Assembly (NCBI GenBank): GCA_949710005.1
Contig: OX453278.1
Coordinates: 1,549,001 to 1,613,000, forward strand
Reading direction: 5' to 3'
DNA from: Ricordea florida
Lineage: Eukaryota > Cnidaria > Anthozoa > Corallimorpharia > Ricordeidae
DNA: 64,000 nt
The position numbers and the translations under genes were made by a program. Shown here piece after piece: positions 1 through 12,128 of the stretch. The notes beneath the pieces are model-generated. The model was not told the origin of the DNA and searched no databases. It was given only the letters and a program-made list of their open reading frames with translations. Every line of letters begins with the position of its first letter. Position 1 is the first letter of the stretch.

Positions 1-2087
1 CGCATATCTGTGGTCCACCGCGTTTTCCTTCCAAGATCTTGATAAATACTTGCATTTATTTAGAAACGTCATGTGATAGAAATGAGAAATCTGATTGAAT
101 TTTGCTTAAAAACCATCCCCGGGAGTTAGCAACGTTTTATTCTCCGAAACGAAAACTATATCTTTCGCCCTTCTTTTTGGGGTAAAACTATCATGGTTAC
201 TCCGCAAGAAGATGTTCTACTGAAACATTGAGTTTAAATCAACATCTTCAAATACTTCAAGGAACTTTGTGGTGGCTAAAAGAGGACCCCCCCCCCACCC
301 CTGGCCCCGTCACACAGGGAAGTGCGTGCTCCATCATTCTTGGATTAATATATTGTATTAACCCAGCTAGAGCTAATGTTTTGTTGAAGTAGTGTAGAGC
401 TTCGAACCAGAGCTTATTTCACTTTTAAATTTGGTCTCTTTACAAGTCTTCCGTAAACTGGCGGGAACTCTGGTAGCGGATACTCATCAACTGTTGGTCG
501 AAAGCAAAAACAAAATAGAACTGTTATGCATTGAAAAGTAAACTTCGATCCTCTTTTGGTTAAATGAGCAAGTTATTTAACATTTTTCGTAGACGTAAAT
601 CGCTAGATTCTGGTACTACTCCTCTTCGTGGGGCAATTAAACGTTACGCCACGTCAAAATTTCGCCATACACATGTACAACCCGATTTTTTTCCCAAAAA
701 TCACTCAATAATTCCGAAGACGTCCGAATAGTATCCGACGCGCAGTCAACGAGCGATATAGGCCCCTAGGATTGAACTCTTCACTCCCCTGAGCCAAATA
801 AGACAGTGCCAGGATTATTTGAGTAATTTGAATGAGTGACAGGGCGACACGGAGTTGATGTTTATTAAGGACACACGTTTTTCAGGCGCCAAACCGACAG
901 CATCTGAACATAAAGTTGTCAATATCGTTCCCAGATATTTTGCACCAGACTCGGCAAATTAAAATTTTAATTGCGATGGCGCTGGCTTGAGAATGATTGC
1001 AAGTTTTTTTTCAGTTTTCATGAATTTAATTCGCAACCCTCTGTTTCTAAGACCAGAAATTGGTATTAAAAAGAAACGAATTGCGAGGAAATACGCGCCG
1101 GACCCCAACCTTTCAATTTGTTGTGAAAATAAATCGTCCTCGTATTATTTTCATGGTTTGAAATATTTGTTGTGAATAACGAAAAATTATCAAGCATCAC
1201 GCTTCCAAGCAGAATACAGCGCACGTTGCCCATCATAGGAGTTTATTTTCGTTAGAACGGGTCTGCCTTGAATTTCAATAAGGCAGCGGTCGATTTTTCC
1301 GTTAATGAAAGTTTTTGTACCAAAAACGGATATTTTATATACAGTAAATGTTCTTCTCTAATCACGAATTACTTGTATACCTCTCACTAGAATGACTGTA
1401 ATAACAACAGTCCATTTAGTCATGTTTGTTCGGTGGTGTTTGCCTTGAAGATTGTGAATGCATTGACCGTTACAGCTGTGGCACTACTATACAGGACGTC
1501 TATACTGAGTCATCTTGAGAACAACATTTACGAGCATTCAAGTGGGCAGTTTCTTCTCCTAAGATTCTCTTAAAGAAAACCCTAAGTTTGATAAGGCAGC
1601 AACTTACACTTACCAAGAACGTATTTTTAAATGCTTAGAAAAGTAATCCCTAGCAATTGCCATTCGTTCGCTTTCATATCAAAACACGTTCGCTATTCAA
1701 AGTTAGCGGTGATCCAGGGAAGAATTGAAATAGGAGTCTATGAACTATGGAAACCAGGGTACTGAAAGGTGGAGCAAACTCGCTTTATGACGAGATTTAA
1801 TCAGTTCGATTGTGCAAGAGGTTACTTACGTCCCTTTCTCCGCACTAATCCAATTGTGAAGCTTGGAGAAGTCTTGTAGCAGGATAGCATATAGACGTCA
1901 GTGAAAAGCTGAAAGCCGGTTAGCCTTCAGGACGATGAAGCGTCTGTAAAACGTTAAAAGCGCCAAAACTCCTTGCCTCAATCGATTAAGGAAGAACACC
2001 GGAACCGTCTGCGTCTGCGACAGGATGAACGTGCAAAACGGCAATCAGGCATATGACAACTAAACTGAAAACACAGATTTGAAGACA
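1..2087. other. intergenic, no gene seen
   Basis: I see no gene here. A short C-run lies near 287-296. The only open stretch (987-1175, 62 codons) has no recognisable motif, and I treat it as chance. Confidence 0.5.
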
Positions 2088-2814
2088 AGTTATGAAGTTT
2101 TAGCTCCGCCATTGTTTTCCGTCATCATTGTTGTGGGCTTTTTTGGCAACGTCCTTCTCATTGCCACAGTACAGGCTTGATGTAAGCAAATGAGAACTCT
2201 TTGTGGCTTTCTGATTGTGAACAATACACCGGCGTATTTAGGAGTTGTTACCATGGCAACAACGCTCAGAAGCATTGAAGTTTATAATGGCCGGCCTCTG
2301 GGTCAAACTGCAGTCAACTCCTAGCACTACTTCCAGGCGTCTTCGTTACTGTCTTTGTGTTAACCTGTACCCTCTTAGCTTATGAGCGGTACAGAGCAGG
2401 TAACACCGTTCAATACATTCAAACAGTCTTGACGTTGCATGGTAATCGCTGCTCTCATGTGCTGGATTTCAGCGGCATACCTCACCACTGGGTTACCAAC
2501 TTCACTGTCGCTAAAGCTCAGACGTTTGAACGGAAAAACCAACTGCATCTTGTCCTTTTCACCGAATCTGTCTCGACAGATCTAGGTGAGCTACCTTCTT
2601 GAATTTTTCATAGCCATACCTCTCTGACTTCAAACAATTGCCTATAGCGAGGTCACCCACGCCTTGAGACGTCGACGTCAACACCAATTTGGTGAGGAGT
2701 TTGCAAATACCAAATACGGGTCATTACTACGGGTCGCTACTGTAACAGTTCTGTTGTGTATTGTTCGATGTGGTCCTAATCAGTTATACCTCATCAGTTG
2801 AAAAGGTACAAAAT
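2088..2814 (+). pseudogene. decayed rhodopsin-class GPCR
   Basis: A broken class A receptor. From 2088 one frame reads a TM1-like segment ending GFFGNVLLIATV with the hallmark Gly-Asn, then a stop at about 2179, then TM2 (CGFLIVNNTPAYLGVV, with the usual Asp lost) and an RSIEVYNGRPLGQT loop. Another stop and a frame change lead to LLAYERYRA (the ERY motif at the end of TM3, near 2380-2400). A further frame change gives TM4 (ALMCWISAAYLTTGLPTS), TM5 (LLEFFIAIPL) and a TM6-like RVATVTVLLCIVRCGPNQ near 2725-2790. At least three stops and two frameshifts rule out a working receptor. The TM6 end resembles peptide-receptor types more than the three intact receptors nearby, so it may be a different subfamily. 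A small transposon follows TM6, and I could not recognise TM7 beyond it. Confidence 0.75.
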
Positions 2815-3090
2815 AGGAGTGTAGCTGGGAGGGGGAGAGAGGGGTCCTGGGTTACCTGTGACACTCCCCCTCTTTGTGAGATCATTGTTTTGTCCCTAGA
2901 TTTCAGGGGGACGGGGGGGGGGGAACACGCGGAACTTGCAATAAATCTCTCCCAGTGCTAGATAGTTACATTCTCCATTCGCAGGACCGAACATCTGCAG
3001 TGAACCATGTTCTTGTTTGTAACTAAAATTATGAATGTGACACTGTGACCCCCCTTCCCTCCCCCCTTGAAAAATCCTGGTTACGCCCCT
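2815..3090. mobile_element. small hAT-like MITE inside the GPCR pseudogene
   Basis: A G-rich/C-rich segment of about 275 bp whose ends are imperfect inverted repeats: AGGAGTGTAGCTGGGAGGGG at the left, and a right end that reads AGGGGCGTAACCAGGATTT on the other strand. It is flanked by TACAAAAT (2807-2814) and TACAAAAA (from 3090), an 8-bp target duplication with one mismatch, as made by hAT transposons. It carries no transposase, so it would be non-autonomous. Family assignment rests on duplication length and end sequence only. Confidence 0.55.
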
Positions 3091-3098
3091 ACAAAAAC

Positions 3099-5350
3099 AT
3101 GTACAATGTTCAGTTCCTCAGAGACGTAGTTGGCGATCACAGCAGAATGAATTGAATCGTCAACACTTTCACTACATGGGCGGTGGAGAAAACAAGCCAA
3201 GGCAAACCCCTCCGCCATTTACAACAGCTAAACAGCTGATAATGGTGAACCAAACCCTCGGAGGACTAGTTTCCTGTAACCCGCAATTGCAGCGTGGGGG
3301 GGGGGGGGGGATGTGGTGCAACTGTGGCAGCATACACAAAACCTACTACAGAAGACACAAAAATGTCACCTCGGAATAATTATTAGAAGAACAACCACGA
3401 CGAACTATTCTTAGAGATTTGGCAGGGGTAAGAGTAGGTACCAGTTTCCTTGCGTCGCGCGAGCTCCGAATCTACACGTAGAATTCATGGCTCCTATAAA
3501 GCGTTTTTGCCAGCTACGAATTGTGCACCAGCACCCATAGGTTATGAGCCCAAGCTCCCCGTAAATTATTAAAAAAAAATAAATTTTTTTTATAAAATCC
3601 TGGAGTCACTGTATGCAGCATAAATACCAGTATGGCGTAATGTGACAATAACTTCAGCGCAGAATCCCAAACACCAACCGCTGATCAAGGCGTGGGTCCC
3701 GGCGCGCGACTCCTTTTGATGACTGAGGACCGAATTTGAAACAGGGGACTGCGCAGTAGACAAGTGTTTCTGTTGATAGCTGACCCACTAATAAATCACA
3801 TTACGAGCTACAATGTTTAGGCAATTAAATCTTTTAATGTTCTTTAGTTCTTTTCACAGAGCGTCTATGAAAACCACCATGTTGGAGAGAACACGCTGTA
3901 TGAGAATTGTTATCAATATACAAATTAATGAAATCTTAAAAAGCTAAACTAGCGAGCAGCACTGCACGAACTTAAGTTGTAAAATCTTGCTTTTATCTCC
4001 TATGCCTATACAATATCGGTCAACTTTTTCTTGAAAGAAAAAAAATGTAAATGGTCTTTTTGGGAAATTTAAATACATCTGCCTGGCATTTACTAAAACT
4101 CACTGAATTTTCAACGTTTTAAATACATTTCGCCATCCGCAAAATAATGTGGACGATACTATCTCCACTGCATGATAGTGACTCAAGGTTTGCCTCCTAT
4201 TTGATATCACTGTATTAGTTTTATAGAATGGAATGCTTTAAATCTCAAACAGTCACAAAAAGGCTTCAAGTTAAAAACACAAAAACACCGACACCAGCTG
4301 CAGTAGGAAAGGGTATTTTAAATTTGACACTAATTGCATTAAACCAGAGGCAAGACAAGAAATTCATGTACCTGCCATAACAAAAGTTAATAAGTCACCA
4401 AGAAAAGTACCCATTGAAGAACACATTTCAATTTAGTTTTCACATCTTACTTTCAAAATTTTCCTCTATAAATTAAACATCTCTTTAATCGCGGTTTCAG
4501 AGACCGCAGTCAAGTTATCAACAATAATTCGCCAGTTTAGTTTAACGGAAGTCCTCCGTGTATATGTTTCTGTTACAGACATTTGCCACACGGCGCACGT
4601 TTTTTTCGATGTGAGAAAGAACCCCTTGTGTTAAAATAATCAAAATAGTACGTCATATTCCCCTGAAGCAAACTCCGCCATCTCGAGAAGGCCCCCTGCG
4701 TGGTTTTCTAGCTTCTCTATATTTATAAATTTATCTACTTAATTACACAACACGCTAGAGGCTATTCAAGATTTTACAAACATAATGAGAGATTTTTGAC
4801 TGATTTACCGTCGGAATTGGATTGTTTGAAGCCATATCTCTACTATTGTTAAATGCGCGCGACCTGCTAAGATTGTTGTATGTTTATGTTTCAAACTGGA
4901 AAAGAAAGCAATTTAATCACTGATAGTTCGGGAACTAAAATAGTTTAATTGTCTTGTAAGTCTTTCATTAATGTAAATAGGCACTTAACACCGCCTTATA
5001 AGCAGGTACAGCATTGATAATTTTTTTTCAAAACACAAATACAAACGAACATAAAGTCGTTTTCAATTATTTATTCGCTCGTTAAGTTGGTTTCTATCAA
5101 AGGCGGAGGAAATTAAAAAAGAAGAAAACTATGTAATAAATTTTCGCACACTCCTCGCGGCAAGGGATACTTATTGTGATAAATCCTTATATTTTGGTTT
5201 TTCTTTCCTGCAAATAAGGTTTCCTACAGCACTTAGAAAACGATGGCACATTCTCAGCTTTTCGTTTGAAATATCCGATAAACTGAGTCACATTGACTGC
5301 ACGACATTTTGTCATAATATTTCATTTTAAGGTATGAAAACAAATGAGCT
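3099..5350. other. intergenic, no gene seen
   Basis: I find no coding exon here. A G-homopolymer (about 3296-3310) and AT-rich spacer sequence are present. 3152-3379 is open, but it spans the G-run and has no domain. A possible polyadenylation signal for the downstream - strand receptor (AATAAA on the - strand, near 5065-5070) is the only site of note. Confidence 0.4.
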
Positions 5351-6469
5351 TTATACGGGGTTCTCTAACTCGTCTTCATCTGCCTCCTCGCCTATTTGTC
5401 TGGCTTTTTTCAAAGCTAAACTCTGGGTAGGTTGATTGTGATCATTCGCTTTAGTTTCAGCTGAACGGCAAGTTGAAAAGACTTGTAAGCATCCTTGTCT
5501 AAAGTCAGCACTCATTCCGTACAATATGAATGGATTGATGACATGTTTAAGGTAATACAAAGCAAGAGCAATTAGGTCAATATATTCGAAAGAGGGATGT
5601 AGCGATGCACTAAACATAAACTCTCGAATAAGCATAGTTATTCCTCGAGGAAGGTGGCAAATCTGGAAAACTATGACTAAGACAAGAAGCATTTTAACGA
5701 GTTTCTCTTTTCGTCTTTCGCGCGCGACAGAACCGGCGCAAGAAGCGCGGGAATCGAACGATCTACCGGGCATGAGGTTCTCAGTTTTCGATGCAACGAT
5801 TGAGATTACATCGTTTTTCTTGTTAACAATCCGAATGATGCTTATATAGGCAAAACTTTGGACGATTAACTGCGCAACAATGAAGACCATGACGAGATAT
5901 ATCTGGTACGTTCTACGGTAAGACAGGGACCACTTTGGGAAGCACCATAAAGCACCTTTTATCGACTGTACTTCGAGGGGAACGGCCAACGGTAAGCAGC
6001 CGAAGATGTAACACAAACACCATATGGCCAAGACAACAATGCGTGTTTTGCTCACGCCGAGCTTCGGTTTAAAAGGCGTTATCGTTGCTCGGTACCTTTC
6101 TAAGGCGATCGTTGAATGCGTGACGACTGATACACACACCATTAGCTCTTGAAGTGGTGTTATCAACTTGCACAGAAACTCGCCTAGAAGCCAGCTCCTT
6201 ATGTAGCGTTCTGCAATTCTCTGCGGCGCTGCAAATACCGCGACTCCCAGGTCTGCGGCTGAAATGTTTGCAATCAAGAGTCCGCACGAGTTCCTCAGTT
6301 TTGGCCATTTGAAAATTGTAGCTAGTACCATCAAGTTTCCTACGAGGCCAGTTAGCAAAATCACTGAGAAAAATGACACCACCATAATATCGTACGAGTG
6401 CGTGTTGAAGTGACTGCCACCATCTTTAGCGGTTTGATTGAGGAGGCCGCTTCGATTCCCTTGTTCCAT
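5351..6469 (-). CDS. rhodopsin-class G-protein-coupled receptor 1
   Basis: A single-exon receptor of 372 residues with seven predicted membrane helices, expected at the plasma membrane and coupled to G proteins; the ligand is unknown. Landmarks: N-glycosylation sites at Asn5 and Asn11; TM1 about 28-53 with GN at 44-45; TM2 Asp73; Cys100 and Cys176 for the TM3-ECL2 disulfide; ERY at 124-126 in place of DRY; Trp150 in TM4; CHLP at 271-274 in TM6; NPFIL at 312-316 in TM7. The toggle Trp of TM6 is His, the NPxxY Tyr is Leu, and the TM5 proline (present in the other two receptors) is Ala199. The acidic tail ends EEADEDELENPV. The first Met sits directly before the extracellular tail, so I accept it as the start. 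It is a paralogue of the receptors at 12.1 and 22.8 kb; all three are intronless and on the same strand. Confidence 0.93.
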   Translation of the reverse strand: MEQGNRSGLLNQTAKDGGSHFNTHSYDIMVVSFFSVILLTGLVGNLMVLATIFKWPKLRNSCGLLIANISAADLGVAVFAAPQRIAERYIRSWLLGEFLCKLITPLQELMVCVSVVTHSTIALERYRATITPFKPKLGVSKTRIVVLAIWCLCYIFGCLPLAVPLEVQSIKGALWCFPKWSLSYRRTYQIYLVMVFIVAQLIVQSFAYISIIRIVNKKNDVISIVASKTENLMPGRSFDSRASCAGSVARERRKEKLVKMLLVLVIVFQICHLPRGITMLIREFMFSASLHPSFEYIDLIALALYYLKHVINPFILYGMSADFRQGCLQVFSTCRSAETKANDHNQPTQSLALKKARQIGEEADEDELENPV

Positions 6470-9400
6470 ACTTACGAATGTTGTTGACCAGCCAGTTGAA
6501 GCGCAATCATCATTCGTTATTCATCTGATTAGCTTGGTCTCTTCGGGATGTCAAGCTTGTTATTAATTCATGAATTTCGTTTATTTTAACATATCCTGAG
6601 TAAACATAAAGTGAACAAGGCGGTAAGATGCGTGTCAGACACGTTTATTATAAAGAAATTTAGTCAGAACAAACAGTTCTTTCACTATTAACAAGTATTC
6701 AAAGAAACGGATCATTTGAAAGCTACATCCGAACTCTTGAGCACATTCGGAACCCTGCCACGCAAAGCGGCAATTGCTAACTGCAGGACCACTTTCAAAC
6801 AAGTACAGCTCTAGAAATGAATTTCTCACTGAAAGGTTAACATGCCGAGAGAGAAACTCAAAGCCAAACAGGTTATTGGCCAAGAGTCAAAACAAAATAA
6901 AGAATCACAACAAAATTCGGTCTTTAGTCAACCCAATTCACTTCATAAGTTGAAACCAATTACTGATTTTCCCATCTGTTTGAGATCCTTTCCCTTCAGG
7001 CTCGCCTTCTCCAGCTTTAGTATAAAATACTGAGAAGAAACCCCAACATGCAAACAATTCAATTCAGAGCTGCAACTGAGAACTTCCCGATGGTCCCGAC
7101 AGATTTTTATATCTTCTCTAACAAAAATAACTTTAACCAGAAAATTCTTGTCTCGCTTGGTGCGCACTGAAAAATGACAAAAAAGCTATCCACGAACGCC
7201 AAAACTAGTACTTGGTAAAACGCTCAATAAACAGGATACGTGGTATCGAGTTAAGGTTAAAGGTCTGGAAAAATATGCCAACAAAAGAGGAACAGAAATA
7301 CAAGAGCTAACGAGTTCATCCAAACTCTTGCCTCTTTTTTGAATTTTCACCAATCTTTTTAGCCTCAAGTTTCCTTGTGCGCCTACCTTGATATCGTCTA
7401 CTGATTTTAAATGCGTCTTGCCTGGGACGGAGATTAATCGGCTCTAAACCTATCGATACGAACGAGCGTTTTGCTTCTATGGGTGGAAACGAGGCCTACA
7501 TCACTTCCAGTTCCTCCTCTTTTGTATCCGTACAAAAAATGTCATTGGCCGATCTAATGATATACGTAAAACCAAACGGCACAGAATAGTTCTTTTAGAG
7601 AAAGCGACGGTGCTAGTTTAGGCTTAATTAATTCGCCGTTTTCGTATATGCTGTGGAGTTTATGACAGGTGTTTCCGAATCATGCAGCGATGTTCACAAT
7701 AACTACACATTAGCTCCTACGTTTTTTGGGTTTTTAAGAGAATGCACATCATTTAAGGCAATATTCTATTTTAAAAAACCAAATTGATGTTTACGCAAGT
7801 ACAAACAGTTTACTTTCAATGTGAAAGAAACAGTAAAAAATGTTCCACCCCCTGCGTACTGCTCACTTCAATAGAGACGAAAGATTCAGAGGAAACAAAA
7901 GTAAATCCCATTTTCTGTGTTTTCAGTCAGTTGAAATTTGTTTCTAAGTTTAACATTACAATAAAAATCTAACAATCAAAGGAACGAATGGAAACTGACT
8001 CTTGGGTAGTTATGAAGCATGTTCAATCCTGCTCTAAACAAGGTATTCAAAATGTGTGGATTAATTGAAAAGATGTGGGTTTAACTCTGTCCGGTTGGTC
8101 CTTTGACAACGAACAGTCATACGCAACATTATTTCAAAAACTCATCAGTTTTACTGCAAGGTGCCAAACGCAATTACTTGAATTAGGAGAAAGTATTGTA
8201 TGATGTCTCCATGGCATCTGGCAAAACCAGATCTTCAGAATAGCTCGTAGGCCACAACAAATTTTAGAAACGCAAAAGGTAGCAAATAAGCGAGGCAATT
8301 TGAATTTTGGGAAAACAAAATTCAGTTTTTAAACAAAACGACAATCGGCAAAATAGCAAAGATGAAGTCTACTTCCGTCGCTTAATTACCTAAGGAGCGA
8401 CTTACGTCGGTAGTAAGAGATTCGCTCAATAACTGATTAGTGTGCGTTGCTCACGTCTTTTAGTCAGAGCCCTTACAAGAAATTTAACAAGAAATGAAGA
8501 AAAGTAGCTTTCTTTTAATCTCGTTACGAGTAAAGAAGATTAAAGTCAGAGCCTCATATGTTCGGATACCTCTGGATTGATGGAAACTACAGGGGAATGA
8601 CAACAAAAGTTGAATAAAACGGAAACGCGCTCATCTGAGGCGCATGAATAATCAGAGATCATTAGAAACACAGGAAGAATCGTGGACTTCGGTCCCTTTG
8701 TGAGCAACAAAACTTATTGGGGACTGCTTCATCATCACTAATACCGCACCCTTCAAAAAACAGCAGGCAAAAATAGAACCTAAAAACGTGACTTTTCAGG
8801 TGTGAAGTTCATTCTGATTTCTTGTAAATATCGAGGCTGGATGCTCAATTTTTTGCCCACATATGCTTCTTTCCCGCAATTCAAACTTTTCTTTTTCACT
8901 GATCGGTTTTAATTTCCGTTCTCGACGCAGGTGTGCATGACGATTCTAAACGATTCCAATCTAAACCTAATAATAAGATGTGTCATAGTTTCGTCTTTTC
9001 AAATTTAAGTGATAAATCATGTGCGGCAACTCCAAGCCATCGACAACACAATATCAATGAACTTACCAACTTAGAAATATTACAGGTTTTTACTCCTAAA
9101 GCGAGTAGGTAACAGTCTCCTTGTTACTAGAAACAACTTTTCTGCTTTGTCCTCAGCAGGCTTACTGCAGTTTGCCCTCAAAAAACGTCGTATGCCAACG
9201 TGAATTGGAACGCTTTAATCAAGAAGCGGTGAAATCGTACCCCAAAATCCAAAATCAATAACATTGTCTCATTCAACTTTTAAGTAAACTGGGTCAGTTT
9301 CATGTAAGGTCCCGATGCCCAAAATGAACAAATAAATTCAACTCCCAAGCGCTGGGGGAGGCTGTCGCGGTAATAAAGAGGGATGGGACGGTAGGGAGAG

Positions 9401-9883
9401 CGAATTAGTATCACAAAAGAAGGGGAGGGACTGGGGTAGCGATTGTTAAGTCTACCCACTGAGAGTATTTTGGCTACGCACTGGGGGTCATTGTGGAAAA
9501 TTATATCTAACTACTGTACTTTCATTTTGAGTTTTCTGAGTCAATAATCTACGAGGCGCGTATATGGATCCGGGTTGATTCCTCAACAAAAAAACAGAAT
9601 AATTGTTTTAGTAGAAACAAACTAGCTTATTATTGCAGTGTACTAGGCTCCTGACTATTGTCGATTTAACATTTTAAACCGACATTAGATGACCTTCATT
9701 ATCAAAGCATGTTGTTGTGTTGCGTCTTCACTACTCTGGATCTATCGCAGAATAGATGGTAGGTGATCCGGCCAATCAGATTCCAAGATCCGTGAAGGTA
9801 TGCAAGTTGGTTTCTACTGAAAAGTTTTTGAGTACATGGTAACACCACAAGAGAGTGCATGAAACTAGTTTGTGCTGGCCGGT
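6470..9883. other. intergenic, no gene seen
   Basis: AT-rich spacer between receptors 1 and 2. Short open stretches at 6635-7368 and 7784-7972 show no domain, and none is supported as coding. Confidence 0.4.
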
Positions 9884-9988
9884 AATGTATGGTCCCGAGA
9901 GTCCTGATGTTTTCTGAGACGAAGTCGAGGGAAACATCAGGACTCGAGGGAAAACAAGACTAACTAGTTTCCCTCGGGACCATACATT
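9884..9988. repeat. foldback (hairpin) element core
   Basis: AATGTATGGTCCCGAG at 9884-9899 returns as its exact reverse complement at 9973-9988. A second nested pair lies inside: GAGTCCTGATGTTTT against GAAACATCAGGACTC. The 105-bp block therefore folds into a stepped hairpin. AT-rich sequence with an A-run follows (about 10020-10050). I infer a MITE-type element but cannot place its outer ends. Confidence 0.6.
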
Positions 9989-12050
9989 TAGTGCTTTGTT
10001 ATATATTTAGACTTTCCCTTAAAAAAAATATAGCAAAAAAAAAAAAAACAAACAAACAAAGACAGCACAACTGGCGCGCGGGCAACAACTGTGCAATTGT
10101 ATTCCGGTCGGGATACATTTAAATTTGATCGGGAGCACGTGAACAAGAATCAACCAATCACAGTGCTCGCTTTGTTGAGTGAAAGTCTAGGTATATACAG
10201 GAGCGGGGTGATTCGCTCCTCGTATAAAACAAGATGTCTTAATGCGTCATCGTTGTGTAATGGTTACTGTTGTATTGTTTGTGCGCGCAAGGAATTTAAA
10301 TTTGGGGACTTGCGATAAAATGCTGGGGATGATCCCGTTCGACAATGGGGATAGCAACACTCCTCTGTGCTTTATGCAAGTAAATAATATATGCACTGCT
10401 AAATCTCTCGTTCTATGAGTCAAAACGTACACCATTTCTGTGAATCATCTAAAAATTCAGTAAACACTAACTATGAGATCCACTGAATGTGGTTTCAACA
10501 TTTAATCCCTTCACTGTAAAACAAAACCTAGAATCAAACAATACGCATAACTACCACAATGAATCCTAGGCTTTATCCTTAATCATGATAATTATTAATT
10601 CTTTCTCTGCTACAGTACAACTTTGAGTCATACAACATTCGACCACCAGACATGTGGTTTTTATCTACGTTTTGGCGAAACGAAGAACTATAATTTCAGA
10701 TACCTTAAATACCTTAAATTAAGGTTCCTACGTCATATCAACAAAAACAAATGATGGCCGTTTAAAGCATTCCGTCCAACTTGTCTATACTTTATCGTGT
10801 CAATGCGTTCATACAAGAATAAATTGTTTTGCGTTTTTTAGTCCTCAAATAGTTCTAAACTGACTCTGAAATTAAAGTACCTTTTGAGACATTAAAATGT
10901 CTAGCTCGTCTGACGCACCTGATAAAGGCGCACCTGATAATGTCATAACCAGGATAAAACAAGTAGCTTATGTTTCATTTCGATTGTAGTCTAAACAAAA
11001 CCATGTTGTATCATCATATTTTGAATAAACACACGACTTTATCTCATTCAGTATTCAGCATAACATAACCCTGAAATCAAACGAATACACCTGACAACAT
11101 TATTAATTCCATGGAATAATTATGGTGAAGATTTTATGCAAACCTATTTCAATAATAGGCCGGTTAAGATGTACTGGACTTGTTTACACTGTGTGCCGCT
11201 TATCTAAGGCAGGAACGGAGCAATGCCAAACATGAATGCATTGTTTCCTTATAATTAACCCTTTTGCAGCCTGTGGCGGCATTTGTCGACTTGAAATAGA
11301 TAGCGAGTTTTTTAATGCAATCCAACTCTATCCTTGCCTTCCTAAGGTACGGTCAAGATCAGTGCCCCTTTAAGGTCAACCGTGTCGAGTATGCAGTCTG
11401 AAACTTGCATTGTACAAAAGAATGTGAAGGATTTTATCAAGGCAAGTTATCAGGCAAGCACATGATGAACACCAACAGGTAAAATTGTCTGTAAGTCAGC
11501 TTCCGACTATCCGACACAGATTTGCACAAATATTTGAAGCTCAGACTAATCCGGTCTGTGTGCTTAAATTTCAATCAGCAGAACTAACTCAAAGCAGGCG
11601 CATCACGTTTCGCGTATCAGCTAGAAGCCTAGCAGCAGGAACTTTTTTCGTTACACATTCCCTAGGCGTAGAGACACTTTGATATTTTCTAGCGACTCAT
11701 GGTTTGTCCAACCGTGAAAGATGGAAGCCAAGTCCTGTGCTCCCATGGGGGCTTCTTTTGCACTGACCAGAAGACTCGTTCTAGAGCATCTAGCAGTCCT
11801 TTCGAACAAACACCTAAGTATCGTTAAGGTCAGCAGGACCTCATTCTCTAAAGAAAATTTCTATAAAAAACGCATCAACCTAATTAAAAGAAAGATACTT
11901 CTTCGGCGACCATATTTAATTTGTGGAAACGTTCTCTGTGACTCTGTAACGTACCATACTTTCCGCAGTTCCAAAATATCTGGATCTGCGTTTAAAGGAA
12001 AGCAAACAAACCACTTAAGGATCTCTTGTCACGTTAGCGGTACTACGCAC

Positions 12051-12082
<32 letters not shown>

Positions 12083-12128
12083 GAGTGGTTTTACTCGCCA
12101 CCAAAAGGTCAACTGTTATTTTCCATAA
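9989..12128. other. intergenic, no gene seen
   Basis: No gene identified. A 27-base A-run lies at about 12051-12077, just past the stop side of receptor 2. The 135-codon stretch at 11721-12128 runs through this A-run, has no domain, and is rejected. Confidence 0.4.

Noticed and set aside
11721-12128. 135-codon + strand frame
   Set aside because: Runs through a 27-base A-run and ends at the receptor; no domain or splice support.
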